Below are positions 20,510-32,054 of a stretch of DNA of 32,587 nt, piece by piece. The notes under the pieces are model-generated. The model was not told where the DNA came from and did not search any database. It saw only the letters and a program-made list of their open reading frames with translations. The first letter of the stretch is position 1, and every line of letters begins with the position of its first letter. The stretch is from Apostichopus parvimensis (lineage: Eukaryota; Echinodermata; Holothuroidea; Aspidochirotida; Stichopodidae), in assembly GCA_000934455.1 (NCBI GenBank), contig KN884693.1, positions 18,000 through 50,586 on the forward strand, in the 5' to 3' direction. The position numbers and the translations under genes are program-made.

Positions 20510-23269
20510 CTTTCTCCTTCCACACTACCCCTTTCTCGAGAAATATAGTTTCTTCACTTTGTTTCTTCTCTACTTTAATTGTCTAATCTCCTGACAAATA
20601 TAACCGTTACATAGTGTTTGGCGAATGCACTTGTACGATGTGTATAGGACTAAACGAGTCGAACGCCGTTTGCTTTATGTTCTTCTTACCATGTCGGATT
20701 GTATGTAGGAAGTGCTGCAGTGATTGCAGCCACTCTGCTCAGCAGGCATGAAGATTGGTGTAACACGTCACTCTTCACACAATAGAAATTCCTTTTTTAT
20801 ATATACTATTTCGTAAAATGGTGTATGATGTCAAGTGAAGTGTAAAACGTAACATATCATACGAAGCCAAGCTTTACATTTATGCGATCAAAGCCTATTA
20901 TTGATAAAATATTGTTCTTTTGCATGCACTGATGAAATTGTTTTGTTCTTTTCTTCTTCTTCTTTTTTCTGTGGGGGGGGGGGGGGGGGAGGGGCGGAGA
21001 AATGGCTGTTGCACTGTATAATGATTGTTTTCTTCGTTACTAGTTATGGTTTTGTCGTATTTATGTCGAAGCCAACATATGTACAGCACACATTTCTAGG
21101 TAGATCGAAACTACAAATCAATTAAAATCAAGGCACAAAACGTATCGTAACTCACTCTCTAAGTATATTTCCCTGAAATTATTATTTTTAGAATACCGGC
21201 TATATATATTCCGATATCTATGTAGATCTTTGATTTCTTACAACTATTGTAAATTTACCGTAATTAAGTAGGAAGCGGCAACTAGTTTGATTTTATACAT
21301 GCAAAATTCCCCGGGCCGTCTTCAATCGCATTGCCTAAAAAATACATAAAGGGTTTAATATAGGCCTGCTGCTATGTTGACGCAAATGTGTACAACAATC
21401 CAGCTCAGACTTGACATTTGAGCCAAATTTAACTCATTATGCATCCCATCCAATCTCAACCCCTCCCCTCCCCGCCCATCCCAGCCCCTTCCCGATACTC
21501 ATCTTCATGTTATTGATCTTCGCAAAGTTGGTGTTGTACCGAGCTTAGCAATGAAAATTATTACGAGGACTATTCACTCCGTTGGCGAGCCGAATACGCA
21601 TTTTTTTTCTCTGGCTGCACATATTGACATAGAGGTTAAATATCTGAATAATCAAATTTAAATAAGGTATCCTATTAACACACTGTAACCAGTATAATAA
21701 CTACAAAGATTTCTGTATATAAAGCGAACTGCATAAATTTCAGAATAATTGCCTACAGTCATGTGAGACAACGTTTAGATGCTTTAAAATCCTCGCATTC
21801 AATAAGATAGATAAATGATTTGAAATATTGAAATTTGAATACATAGGAGTAGATCAGTCTACTCGTCATTGCTTTTCTGTAGTATTTTTATCGAAAATAT
21901 GTGCCGATGTAATACGTAAAGTAGAATTGATTTTCTGTGAGATTATATGTAAAAAGTAGTAAAGTAAGGTAGACACAACTTTACAAAACTAGACGTAGTG
22001 TGATGGATGCCTTCATGCACAGACGTTACGTACAACCAAAACACAATTGCCAGTGAAAGTACACTCTGGGTTTAGTGGCTTACTTATTAAAGTACATTAC
22101 TATATCTGTGGTGTAGTGTAAAGAAAATAGGCAATTTAATCTACTTCGTCTGAAGGCTGAATCAGTAAAAACAAATGCGCTAGGAATGAGTGGCTAAACG
22201 TCTGGCTCTTATAACTAAACATGCATGTTTATGCATAGCCTTCTCACATTATGCCACGTATGGTGAGTGACTCAGGTACTCAGGCTGTATCTCTTAGAAA
22301 ACAGAAAGTCGGATAAATCTACAGTGTTATCGAAAGTGTTAGTGATAACGAATTCGCTGTTAAACAACTTCAAATTACACGCTACTAAAGTCACCGTGTT
22401 TTCGTGTAAGTTTTTCCACAACGTTAAATAGTATAAGTGCAAAATATAACACGAACATGGCAATGAAGTAGAGTCCAGTAAAACTAAAATTAAAGCAGAA
22501 TGCAAAGCGCATTGAGGTTTCGATGGCTCCATTTCACTTGACTTCTGATTATTAACCAGAAGTAGCTATTACAGTATAAATGGACCGAACCACTATTTTG
22601 ATTACACTATGGCATGGTTAACACAGGTCAGTATAATGTACGTGGCAATACATACCACCAACAACAATAGGGGTCTTGTACTCAGTGATGCATCCACACA
22701 CCCAGTATGAGAAGTATTCACGATTCTCATCATTTGATATCATGTAAAATGGTTTCAGAGTTTGACCTCTGGTGACCTCAAATGATATTTGACCTTATAA
22801 GCAACAAGGTTCTTGTACTCAATATGGCAAATCCATATACCATGTATTAAAAGTATCCATGATTGAGAAATCATGATTTAAAGGTTTTCAGGTTTATAGT
22901 ACTCGCTATTTGGCGACCGTGAATAAAAATCTACTATCGAAACCCAAAATTCACTCACCACTATGACTGTTGTTCAAGTCTCCATAGTACAGCTCTACAA
23001 CATCAATACTTCCTATAAACAAAGGTTAGACACTTCGGCAGATGGTGTAACGTAATTACATTGGAAATTATGTTTTTGTGCAGTATGAATTTTAAACTTT
23101 TTCTACCAAAAGTAAGTGATGCACAAAGTAGAACATGTCGCAAAATAGTATATAAGCAGCAAGGCCTACTGTAGTGTCTCAAACAAATAACAACAACAAA
23201 TTTGCAAAAATACCTACTAAGGTAGCTTGGCTTCTGTTACATTAGGGCTCCTCTAACACTAGGCATATG

Positions 23270-23524
23270 CTATACAGTTGGTATAGGTTCGGGAGTCCTA
23301 AGCCTATACGGTACCTCGCTGCTACTTTGAACCGCTACTCGATTAGCGCGATTCGTACCTTCTCCCAATAATTTATCTTGTCTTTTAGCTACCGTAGGTG
23401 TTCGAAAAATATCGCACTCCATTAAATTGCCTAACTCAAAGCGATCTTTTATGCAATGAAAATCTAAGGTTGAAAGAGCATCCATCTTCCACTCGCACCT
23501 GGTGTTGAGTGAAAATCTTTGCAA
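23270..23524 (-). other. Small open frame, unit D copy, function unknown
   Basis: This 84-codon frame is equivalent to 5106-5324 and extends a little further at its C-terminal side (P-Y-R-L-R-T-P-E-P). It has no recognised domain, and the unit C copy is broken. It is listed because two of three copies are open. Confidence 0.2.
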
Positions 23525-23809
23525 AATATCTTAGCAGCAATAACAGCAAACTTGTCTCAAAACTCCTTAAATTGTTATATATATTTTGCGAATTATAACT
23601 GATGGCATGTAGGAAATGCCTTCATCAATAATTTAGGAGATGTGTAGCCGCCTTAAGTGTATAAGTATTCTGACAAGAAGCATTTTTTCCTTCACGCTTT
23701 ATGTGTTAACGAACCCAATTTTACCTTACCGTTGTAGGTACAAGCAGTGTATACCTTTATTTACATGTATGTACGGAGTGCCTATGCAAATACCGACACA
23801 GTTAATTCA

Positions 23810-24210
23810 ACGGAACTTTGACCTTCACAAAAACAATAGGCTTCTTCTACTTAATGTGGTACTGCTTCACACGTAATACGAGATTGATCCAAGCTCCTCT
23901 TCTTGAGATATCGTGTTCACATGGTTTTCAAAATTTGACCCCTGGTGACCCCAAATGACTTTTGACCTTTTATTAAAACAATAGGCTTTTTCTCCTAAAT
24001 GTGGTTCTCCTACACTCGAAATATAATATCGGTCCAAGCTACCCTACTTGAGATATATCGTGTTTACAAGGTTTTTACAATTTGACCCCTGGTGACCCCA
24101 AATGATATTTGACCTCCTGTAAAACAAATACTTTTTTCTACTCAAGGTGGTATACCTACTCACCAACTATGATATTGGTCCATGCTTTCCTTCTTGAGAT
24201 ATCGTGTGTA
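23810..24210. repeat. Three tandem ~150-bp repeats with TGACC motifs (unit D)
   Basis: These match 15845-16250. The second and third copies contain TTTGACCCCTGGTGACCCC followed by AAATGA and TTTGACC. Confidence 0.7.
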
Positions 24211-24222
24211 AAAGCAAGACGT

Positions 24223-24253
<31 letters not shown>

Positions 24254-24443
24254 AAGATTTTTGTCGATTGCGTATATTACTATCTTAAATTGCTGACTAA
24301 GTATGTGCTGTAAGTTCTTATCAATATTGCTTTTGTGGGAAATCAATATAGCGCAAGCACTAGGAATGTAATTATATAAATGTGATTACGTTAATCATTT
24401 AGTCGTACTTTCTAGGGCAGTAACTTACGGTACTATATATTAT

Positions 24444-24650
24444 GTAATTCAAATGTTTCAAAATTTCTTTATTCCAGTATAAATTATATAAAATTTATAA
24501 GCAGGATCAAGTATATGTACATACAGAAAAGTGTGGAGGAAAAAAAAGAATAACCAGAGAGAATAAAATAAAATAAAATATATATGAAGGTGTGAATATT
24601 AAAATACTTCAAAGGACTGATAAGGATACTTTGCCCGAGTAGCTGTACTA
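24444..24650 (-). repeat. Dispersed repeat, probable retroelement 3' tail (right copy)
   Basis: This is the second copy of 18478-18665, in the same orientation, with small indels in an A-rich part. The sequence beyond it (24651-24730, ending in AAAAAAAA) may belong to the same element. It adjoins the point where unit D stops matching unit C. Confidence 0.5.
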
Positions 24651-25001
24651 CCCGCGAATAGTAATGATAGCGATGGCCGTTTACGAACAAGTGTAAGGGA
24701 TTAATAAAGCCTTCCGTTATAAAAAAAACATGTGTTAATTATATTAGTATCCTTTCTAAGATCATTTTACAGTTTTTCCTTTAATTAGAGAAAAGGACGG
24801 AACAGCTAGATTGGAAACACCGACAGAGAATTGACGACTATCAATTTGCAAGATTATCCTGTATCTATAGACACAGAAACAATTCACTCACTAAAATTAG
24901 GAGGGACGTTTAACTAGAAATTGGGAATATTTTCGAAACAGCATCAGTTTAAGTTTTTTTTACTCTCTTCACAGAGCCGCATCAAAAATACAGAGTTGAT
25001 G

Positions 25002-25032
<31 letters not shown>

Positions 25033-25825
25033 TCTCCCAAATAAAAAACAAAAACAAAAACGAAGGAGTAAAAGGGTCGAAGTTTGGTTCTAACAGGTTT
25101 TCTGTTGGTCTCACTCTGGCATTTGTATATAGAATCATATTTGAAAAACAAGCTGTTTATCAAGAGAGAACGGTTAGTGACATCATAGTTATTGTAATAA
25201 CTACGGTGACATTTGCACTTTGAATGAGTCATTAATATATATTAATGTATAGCGCCACTATTTACACCTTAATTTTCTTCTATCATTATTACGTCGTTTT
25301 TAATGCAACCTATTCAGTATGACCCATTTATGGTTAAGAACTTCTCTTAGTACAAAGGTTAGAGGTTCAAATTAAGAGCGGGATGAGCAGTGGGGTTGGG
25401 GGGGGGGGCAGGTACGTGGAGGGAACAGAGAGGGGCCAATGACCAGGATGAAACCAATCGTTAACCTTATAAAAATCAATAATTATCATCCTTCTCTGGT
25501 TCCACAAACCACAAACAGATAATTAGTAGAAATCTGCATCCTGAAGGAGGTTTTTTGTATCAGCACTAAACTTAAACTTTCACAATCTACTTCCCAACAG
25601 AATCACTCTTGTAAATATTGCGATCTTCCCCCATACGAGTCACCTCTTCTCGTGCCAGACTGGTGCAATTAGCTGTCAATTTACCCGAACAGGTAATGAT
25701 AATAAAATGGTATGCATTCTGTTTTGTTTTGTACGAAAAAGTACGTTAGTCTATGGTGATGTATGGACCTATAAGCTGATATATTCTGAAGGCAAGAGAC
25801 ATTCTCTATGCACACTTCGGCTGCA

Positions 25826-25826
25826 T

Positions 25827-25861
<35 letters not shown>
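25826..25861. repeat. TCTG microsatellite
   Basis: About nine tetranucleotide units, one interrupted by TTTG. Confidence 0.9.
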
Positions 25862-26967
25862 CGTCGATCTTTATGTCTATCGCGTCATCTTCATATGACG
25901 TGTCCTTGTCTATTCGTATGACAACCATTGAACTACAGTAAGCGCTTTAAGCTTTTCTATAATATACCTTTACTCTCAACCCACGTCAGTCACAAATCGT
26001 ATATATGTACATAAAGAGACACTGGTATATGCAAGTACATACAAATAATAATTTGTTTGCTCATTACAATGGGAAATATCCTAAGCAAATGCCATTCATG
26101 ATAATAGCAACACTTGACATTCAAATAGTAAACAATGATTTGTTATTAAGATAACAGTTGGTAAATATGAGGTCACCTCTACATGAGATGCAATTTTCTC
26201 TCGAATCAAGTCGTAAAGAAACATGTAAGTACAACATGAACCATGATAACCGCCGTGGCAAAGTTCATATCTCCGAACTCTTTCCATAAGCCATACTAAC
26301 ATGGCTAGTCTCTTGTGTCTCCCTCCGTTGAAACAGAGGCTTAATCACGAAGCGGATGTAATTATCGTATAAGACACTGATCCACTACACTAGATTCACC
26401 AGAAGAAGTGCCAATTTAAGATTGCCCGGGATCCATGAGGCAACGTATGTTTGGTCCATTCCCCCATATCCAGTTTTGTAGACAAATTCGAAAATAAGCC
26501 CGTTGACCTTTGCGCCCGTTAACTTTTGGGTCCATTGACCTTTGGGCCCATACGCAAGTTGCCTCATCTGCCAACTGGATAATCCGCCCCTAACTCCTAT
26601 AGATGTCCCGAATAAAACGCAGAAAGTGAAATACAAATATATTTACTCCGTCGTAATATTTTGTCCATAAAGAAGTAAACGTTAAAAAAACCCCTTAAAA
26701 GTAAGCCCTCAATCCCCACTCTCCTCCCTTTCAACGAAACATTACTGAGCCATAGTTTGTTGCGCCTCTCTGGTATACAAATGATTTAAGAAGCATTTTT
26801 TTTTATTGAAATTAGAATATTTTACATTTCATAGTCAGATTAAATTGTCATGATTTTTTTAACGTCTCTTTTTAAAATAATTAAGAAGATTTATTGAAAA
26901 TTGAAGTAAATAGTCAAACACAGTCGTAAAGTAATCAATTACAAGCTATCTCTGAGTGAGTAAGATG

Positions 26968-27003
26968 AGGGGGGTGGGGGTGGTTGGGAAGGGGTGGGGT
27001 GGT
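26968..27003 (+). other. G-quadruplex-like tract
   Basis: Five G runs of three or more are separated by one to three bases on the plus strand. This fits the usual G4 pattern. Function is unknown. Confidence 0.5.
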
Positions 27004-28480
27004 GTCTGGTTGTTTGATTAATGGTTATCATCGTTTGAACAATCAAGTCACTTTACTTGGTATACCGTCCCTGTGCAATCAAACGCAAAACGCTGCTATA
27101 ACACAGTCTGTATAGCTAGTTCTGTATTATACAATAAGTTGACGACATCGGTCTTAATAGGTTATATAATATTCAGAATACCTTTTGTTGAATTGATTTT
27201 CATAAATTTGTCCAAGTTGTTCGATAGATTTACAATCTATTAAATTATTGAAGCAAACAGTCGAAAACTGTGACATTTCTCCACTGGCCTTTAAGATAGT
27301 ATAATACTTTCATGAAAAAGGTTGTGGGAGAAGAAATTTAAAGGAATGACTAGAATTTATAGGGGAGTGCTTTCCCTGATCATCTTATTTTGAATAATAT
27401 TCCGCAGGGTTTGAAACATTGCTGACCAAACTGAACAATCTGATTCTGTGCACGTAGTGATTATTAATCTATGTAATAAAATAACTTGTAAAAATGAATA
27501 AATAATAAAAACGACGGCAGTACAATGACGCACAGAACATGATTAATCACGTATATCGTGATATAAATGGAGATTAACTTTTGGCAGTCTGACAGTGTAT
27601 ACTACCATGTTACCGTGGTAACGTTTATCTTCATTCAAAAGAGATATATAATGGTCACAATTGGTCAAAAATGATGTAGTCAGTACTGTTTATGTATGCT
27701 GATGTTGCATCTTGTCACAACATGCCCTTATATATGACTGTTTGAGTGTATATGATGATAATTTTATGTATAATAAGTAACATACTTTCTAGAGCTATAA
27801 ATTTATGTGAAAAGTGATGCAAGCAAGATAACTTAGTAAAGTCTCATACATAGCTTATGCACATATGATGTAACATGGGTGATACGGAATGCTATAGTTT
27901 GACAACTCAACTGGCTGAATTAAATGGTTGATCGAGACGACATGTCGCTTTCATATTATAACGGGATCAAACAAATGTCATTTCATCGCTATACTATAAG
28001 CTACCAGTAAAATCTGCTATTACATCCTAAACATGTAGAGTATATAGGCAAAATGCGTTTATGCTGCTGTTCACCGCACATTCATTGATTGCGTTTTAGG
28101 CGTTGTGTAGTGAGTAATATATTGGTTTTCTTTCTCTGTTTTCCCTTCATTTCATAGATTTTTTACACCTTTGCATGGTGTGCAGATTGTTACAGTAGAC
28201 ACCACCTGTGTGTTTTATCAAGCACGTGTAGTATCGATCCAAACTAATATCGAATATTGGGTACGGACTGCACCAAAACGATAAATATATATACGCACAG
28301 TACCTTGCCAACATGTTTGGGAAGCATTTCGTCATTTTAGACCTGGATATTTAATATAATTTTAGATGCTTCTCCAAGAAACATTCCGATCAGTTATCTG
28401 GATTTACTTTGGTCTCCGATAGGAAGGAGGATTTTTTTTTCTGATTTATAACGACGAGATCTGATACTTAATATAGGAAA

Positions 28481-28579
28481 ATGGATCTTTTGTATATTAG
28501 TTTGAGCATCTTTCGCACAACAATTGGAATAGGGTACTTCGCAATCAAAGGAATGCTGAATCAACTTAATACGAGAAAG
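28481..28579 (+). CDS. Predicted first coding exon of CHST15-like gene
   Basis: An in-frame TAA at 28469 is followed by ATG at 28481 (AAAATGG context) and another ATG at 28553. Both read through to AAG|GTAATG at 28579/28580. Joined in phase 0 to the next exon, the shorter start gives M-L-N-Q-L-N-T-R-K followed by K-R-K and the membrane segment. That is a typical short basic cytoplasmic end for a Golgi type II enzyme. The longer start adds 24 mostly hydrophobic residues and is less typical, so I favour 28553 for the protein. The exon is inferred from splice phase and topology only. The next exon has no ATG of its own before its membrane segment, so some upstream exon is required. Confidence 0.45.
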
Positions 28580-29109
28580 GTAATGATGTAACCAGCATTT
28601 AGACTTGTTATATTCTATAACACTTAAACTATGAGTATCCTATATCTAACATGATCGTCTACGGAGTTGTAAGAGTAACCCCTACATGGGTGGGGTACAG
28701 TAGCCTCCAAAAATTGTTCTGTTCCCCTGCCCCCCTCCAAAATGTCCGAATTTTCTCTTTTTTTTAGAAACTAAGTTCCGTGTGGCCCATGGCTAGAAAA
28801 AATTTGGCCCCTTAAAACATAAGTCTAGCTACGCCTCTGCATGAGTGCATGTATTGTCAACCTGCTACACTAATATCACGTTACTAATTTTAAGACCTCG
28901 AGCTTCCAAACCAATCTAAAATAGTGAGCATGGATAAATGAACCTACCACATTTTCATAGCACACATATGTAGGCCTAGTCTAATTTGAATATAAGATTT
29001 TGAAGGTGAGCGAAAGTTCTTAGTGTCATTCACTGATTTGGGTAAGTAACAGGTGATTGCATCATTCTTTTGGTCATGAGGAAAGGAACGGTATTGGGAG
29101 GTGAACGTG

Positions 29110-29140
<31 letters not shown>

Positions 29141-29309
29141 TGGAGGGGTAGATATACTCCATAAAGTCTTTGTAAAAGATAATGCATTTGCATTTGAGTC
29201 AGAGAAAACATGTGGACCTGATGCGATGTTCTAAGTTACGAAGCGGAATTATCGATACTTCAAAGAGTCGGGAAAAAAAATCAATTTATTTAATGTGATT
29301 CTATTTCAG
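28580..29309 (+). other. Predicted intron 1
   Basis: The donor is GTAATG and the acceptor TTCTATTTCAG. It contains a TE-like tail ending CTAGCTACGCCTCTG at 28840 and a run of 28 G at 29113-29140. No other gene is seen. Confidence 0.4.
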
Positions 29310-30317
29310 AAACGTAAGCTGGCCGTTCTTGTGATTACTGCGTGCTTTCTGGTGTGTTTCATGGTTCTACAACAGGAGGATACAGATACCATCGTTAAGC
29401 GGAGGCTTAATACATTGTACGCTAAATATAATCTTTCTGTTGATGATTTTGATAAATGGAATTATTCCAGCAGTGATCATTTCTTCGACAATAGTGCATT
29501 GCGACCAGTAGCTAAAAATTACACTCAGGAGCACGTGGTAGCTATGAATGCACCAAGAAACAGTATAAATTTCCATTTTCAACCAGTCAAACCAGACGTC
29601 AAAAACTCAGTTAAAGATGTCTTAACAAATAAAACGAAAGGAATAAGGCTAGGTGAGAAGGATATTAAAGACCTGCAATTAGTTGGACAAGAAAATGATG
29701 ACAAACAGAAAACGGAAGATGAAGATATCGACACAGAGGACAAATCGAGCCCTGAACTAACAAAAGAGGAATTAGAGGAAGCAGTGGAACAATTTCAGGC
29801 GATGGTTCCACCTGTTGAAGAAAGCGAGGAGGAGGAAGAGACTGAAAAGGACACGAAACCTGTCAAAAAGGTGAAAACAGTCGCAAAAAAACCAGGCAAG
29901 AAAAAAGCAAAGGTTCCAAAGAAAGTCGTCGCGCCAAAGAAAAGTACAAAAACAAAGAAAGTTGTTGCGCCGAAGAAACCTAGTACGAAGAGAAAGGAAA
30001 TTGTCCCACCAAAGAATGCTACGAAGAAAGTTGTCGCCGAGAAGAAGAAAACTGCACCAGTAAAGAAAGTAGTAGTACCCAAAAAAGCTGACGCTAAGAA
30101 GACGAAGAAGACAGTTAAAGCTAAGGTACCAGCAGAAGACCCCAAAAAACCAAAAGTAGCTCCAAAGAAAGTTGAAACTCCAAAGAAGAAAGTCGCTAAG
30201 CCGTCTCTTAAAGATAAAGTAAAAGCAAAGAAAAAGACGAAAACATCGGTGAAACGTAAAATAACGGATAAGCAAGGAAGAGAAATGGAGGAAGAACTGT
30301 ATAAACTTGCACCAGAG
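29310..30317 (+). CDS. CHST15-like sulfotransferase exon: membrane anchor and charged stem
   Basis: This 336-codon exon lies between a TATTTCAG acceptor and a GAG|GTAAGT donor, both phase 0. Exon residues 1-3 are K-R-K, 4-20 are a hydrophobic signal anchor (type II topology), and 21-125 are a polar stem. Residues 126-180 are strongly acidic, with E-S-E-E-E-E-E-T-E near the end. Residues 183-317 are extremely Lys-rich with repeated V-P-K-K / V-A-P-K-K words, resembling histone H1 tails in composition. The last residues run into the catalytic domain of the next exon (L-A-P-E | V-F-D-F-V-P). In this family the stem lies in the Golgi lumen. A polybasic luminal stem could hold polyanionic glycosaminoglycan, which is inference. 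GTG at 29295 is intronic and is not a start. Confidence 0.85.
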
Positions 30318-30391
30318 GTAAGTTGGAAATTAAAACCACTAAACTGAACAGCTTTTATTGTACCTGATGTGCTGTATGGATTATCTGTTAC

Positions 30392-30680
30392 TAGTTATTG
30401 ATGATGCTATTACAAGTTATTGATGATGCTATTACAAGTTATTGATGATGCTATTACAAATTATTGATGATGCTATTACACGTTATTGATGATGCTATTA
30501 CAAGTTATTGATGATACTATTGACAGTTATTAATCATGCTATTACAAGTTATTGATGATGGTATTACAAGTTATTGATGATACTATTAAAAGTTATTGAT
30601 GATGCTATTACAAGTTATTTATTTTGCTATCACAAGTTATTGATGATGCTATTACAAGTTATTGATCATGTTATCGCAGT
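30392..30680. repeat. 22-bp minisatellite, about 13 copies
   Basis: The unit is AGTTATTGATGATGCTATTACA, with single-base variants in several units and decayed copies to about 30730. It is confined to intron 2. Confidence 0.9.
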
Positions 30681-30958
30681 TAATGATAATGATACACGAA
30701 GTTGTTGATGTCATTAGAAGTTATTGATGACGCTTTTTCGAGTTCTAATATCATAAGCATTCTGATAGCATTCTGATAAGCATTCGGATAACATTAGCGT
30801 TCTGATAACATCTAACATTGTAAGAAATTGTTGATGGTAGCATTCAATTGATTGATCATAGTATCAAATGTTATCTGAAATTTTACTAATGTAGAGGACG
30901 TTTATGAAGGCGACACATTGTTCGTGTCTTGTAACTTATTTGTACACTTATTTGTAAC

Positions 30959-30990
30959 CTGGGAGGGGGCGGGGGGGGGCGGGGGGAGGG
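30959..30990 (+). other. G-quadruplex-like tract on the transcribed gene's sense strand
   Basis: At least four G runs, separated by A or C, fit the G4 pattern in intron 2. Confidence 0.45.
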
Positions 30991-31084
30991 TAGTCTGCAC
31001 GGAGTGGGTGGCTCCTCCTTCGTGCCCATCCTGGCTACGGGCCTGGTCATGTTCTCACTGAAATGTTTGCTGATCTATTTATAG

Positions 31085-31295
31085 GTATTTGACTTTGTTC
31101 CTCGGGAATTCGAAGCGGACGTCTCCAGCCCGTGCTGGGTTGATGATGACGAAGACACGTGGTGTCTTCCATACTTCTATGTCATTGGTATGCCCGACTC
31201 TGGGTCTGAAAATCTTTGGCAGAAAATTCAGCAACATCCAGGAGTAGCGGAGACATCCATGTCAGGCTACCACTGGTGGAATAGACGGAGAGCGC
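31085..31295 (+). CDS. CHST15-like sulfotransferase exon: start of catalytic domain with altered PAPS loop
   Basis: This exon is 211 bases, acceptor AG at 31083-31084, donor C|GTAAG. It reads F-D-F-V-P-R-E-F, then S-P-C-W and C-L-P-Y-F-Y-V-I-G-M-P-D-S-G-S-E-N-L-W-Q-K-I-Q-Q-H-P. It closes with S-G-Y-H-W-W-N-R-R-R. The order C-L-P-Y-F-Y-x-I-G ... L-x-x-H-P ... H-W-W-x-R-R-R is that of GalNAc 4-sulfate 6-O-sulfotransferases (CHST15), which use PAPS to 6-sulfate 4-sulfated GalNAc in chondroitin sulfate. The 5'-phosphosulfate loop, normally G-x-P-K-x-G-T/S-T/S, has Asp in place of the catalytic Lys. The usual K-E-P-H before W-W is S-G-Y-H. The member is therefore likely inactive or altered. Confidence 0.85.
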
Positions 31296-32054
31296 GTAAG
31301 ATGCATGACTCTATACGGTTATGCTAAAACTGCTTATACATTTATAAATATCTAACAGCTTCAGCAGCCGATTCACACGTTCTCTTGAAGTAATTAAGAG
31401 AACATAAATACATTCCTGAGAAAAAATCAATCTCAGTAGATTGAGTAATTACAATGCCCTGCATACGAAGCTCTAGCAGTTTGTTAGTCAAATATTGTCC
31501 AAACCTGAGAAATGTTTAGATGTAAGGGGAAAACAGAGTGAACGGTTTTGTCTTATTTTTGTTTAATTTTTCTTACGTTCATGGTTGCAAAACCACGCAA
31601 AATTCGCCTTTTGGGTGGGGAGTGATACCCCCACATCCCCGTATGTACGCCCCTGAGTAGAACAAAGAGTTGATTTCGATATAAGGAAAGTTAATTGAAA
31701 GAATAGATGGATGAGTCACTTAGAAGGTTAAGTTTTTGGCGATTTATGCAAGATCTTAGGGGGCGGATTGTGTGTGTGCGAGGGTAGGGCGGGGATGGAT
31801 GTGTGTATATGGGGGGGGGGGTGGCGACATAGAGAGTTAATTGTTGATCGTGTGGGCTATATGTGAACACCGTCTCAACGAATGCATAACGTACTGACAA
31901 CTATTTTAATACTACATGGTAAATTAGAGAACATAAAATCTGTAAATAAAAAAGACAGACATTTTATCAAAAGAGGGTGGGGGCAGAGGGGAACACAGCA
32001 GATTGAGAAACTGTTCCTGCCATTTTAATAACTATAAAACGTTTGTCTTTGCAG
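31296..32054 (+). other. Intron 3
   Basis: The donor is GTAAGA and the acceptor TCTTTGCAG. It contains a TE-like end with GTACGCCCCTG at 31644-31654 and a poly-G run at 31811-31820. No other gene is seen. Confidence 0.75.

Larger units (their letters stand above)
18673..24440 (-). repeat. Segmental duplication unit D
   Basis: This is collinear with unit C from the 3' flank through the receptor gene to the bases matching about 16510, and then cut off at 24440 next to the dispersed repeat. Confidence 0.85.
20510..24443. other. 5' flank of copy D, no further gene supported
   Basis: This flank is collinear with unit C. It has a poly-G run of 17 at 20973-20989 (16 in C), the small open frame at 23270-23524, TGACC repeats at 22760-22795 and 23810-24210 (three copies), and a CA repeat at 24222-24246. 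Confidence 0.6.
24651..28480. other. Intergenic region, no gene seen
   Basis: This AT-rich sequence lies between the receptor array and the sulfotransferase gene. It holds a GA repeat followed by poly-C (25001-25033), a poly-G run (25397-25408), a TCTG repeat (25826-25861) and repeated TTGACCTTTG/GGGCCC-like words at 26505-26555. A G-rich tract lies at 26968-27003. Open frames here are short, without domains, and biased by low-complexity sequence. The promoter of the sulfotransferase gene should lie at its right end, but no core element is evident. Confidence 0.5.
30318..31084 (+). other. Intron 2 with minisatellite
   Basis: The donor is GTAAGT and the acceptor TTTATAG. It contains the 22-bp minisatellite, GCATTCTGATA repeats near 30756-30790, a G-rich tract (30959-30990) and a TE-like end GGCTACGGGCCTG (31034-31046). 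Confidence 0.8.

Noticed and set aside
24484-24690. 68-codon minus-strand frame in the dispersed repeat
   Set aside because: It is AT-rich, hydrophobic and ends in the AATAAA-bearing tail. It is the untranslated end of a repeat rather than a gene.
25826-25861. Possible CRISPR-like or regulatory short repeat array
   Set aside because: It is a plain TCTG microsatellite with no spacers.
28944-29162. Proline-run frame on the minus strand
   Set aside because: It is produced by the poly-G tract at 29113-29140.
29772-30275. Long minus-strand frames (167 and 116 codons) opposite the Lys-rich stem
   Set aside because: They are complements of AAG/AAA-rich code, giving Phe/Leu-rich frames. The plus-strand exon explains the sequence fully.
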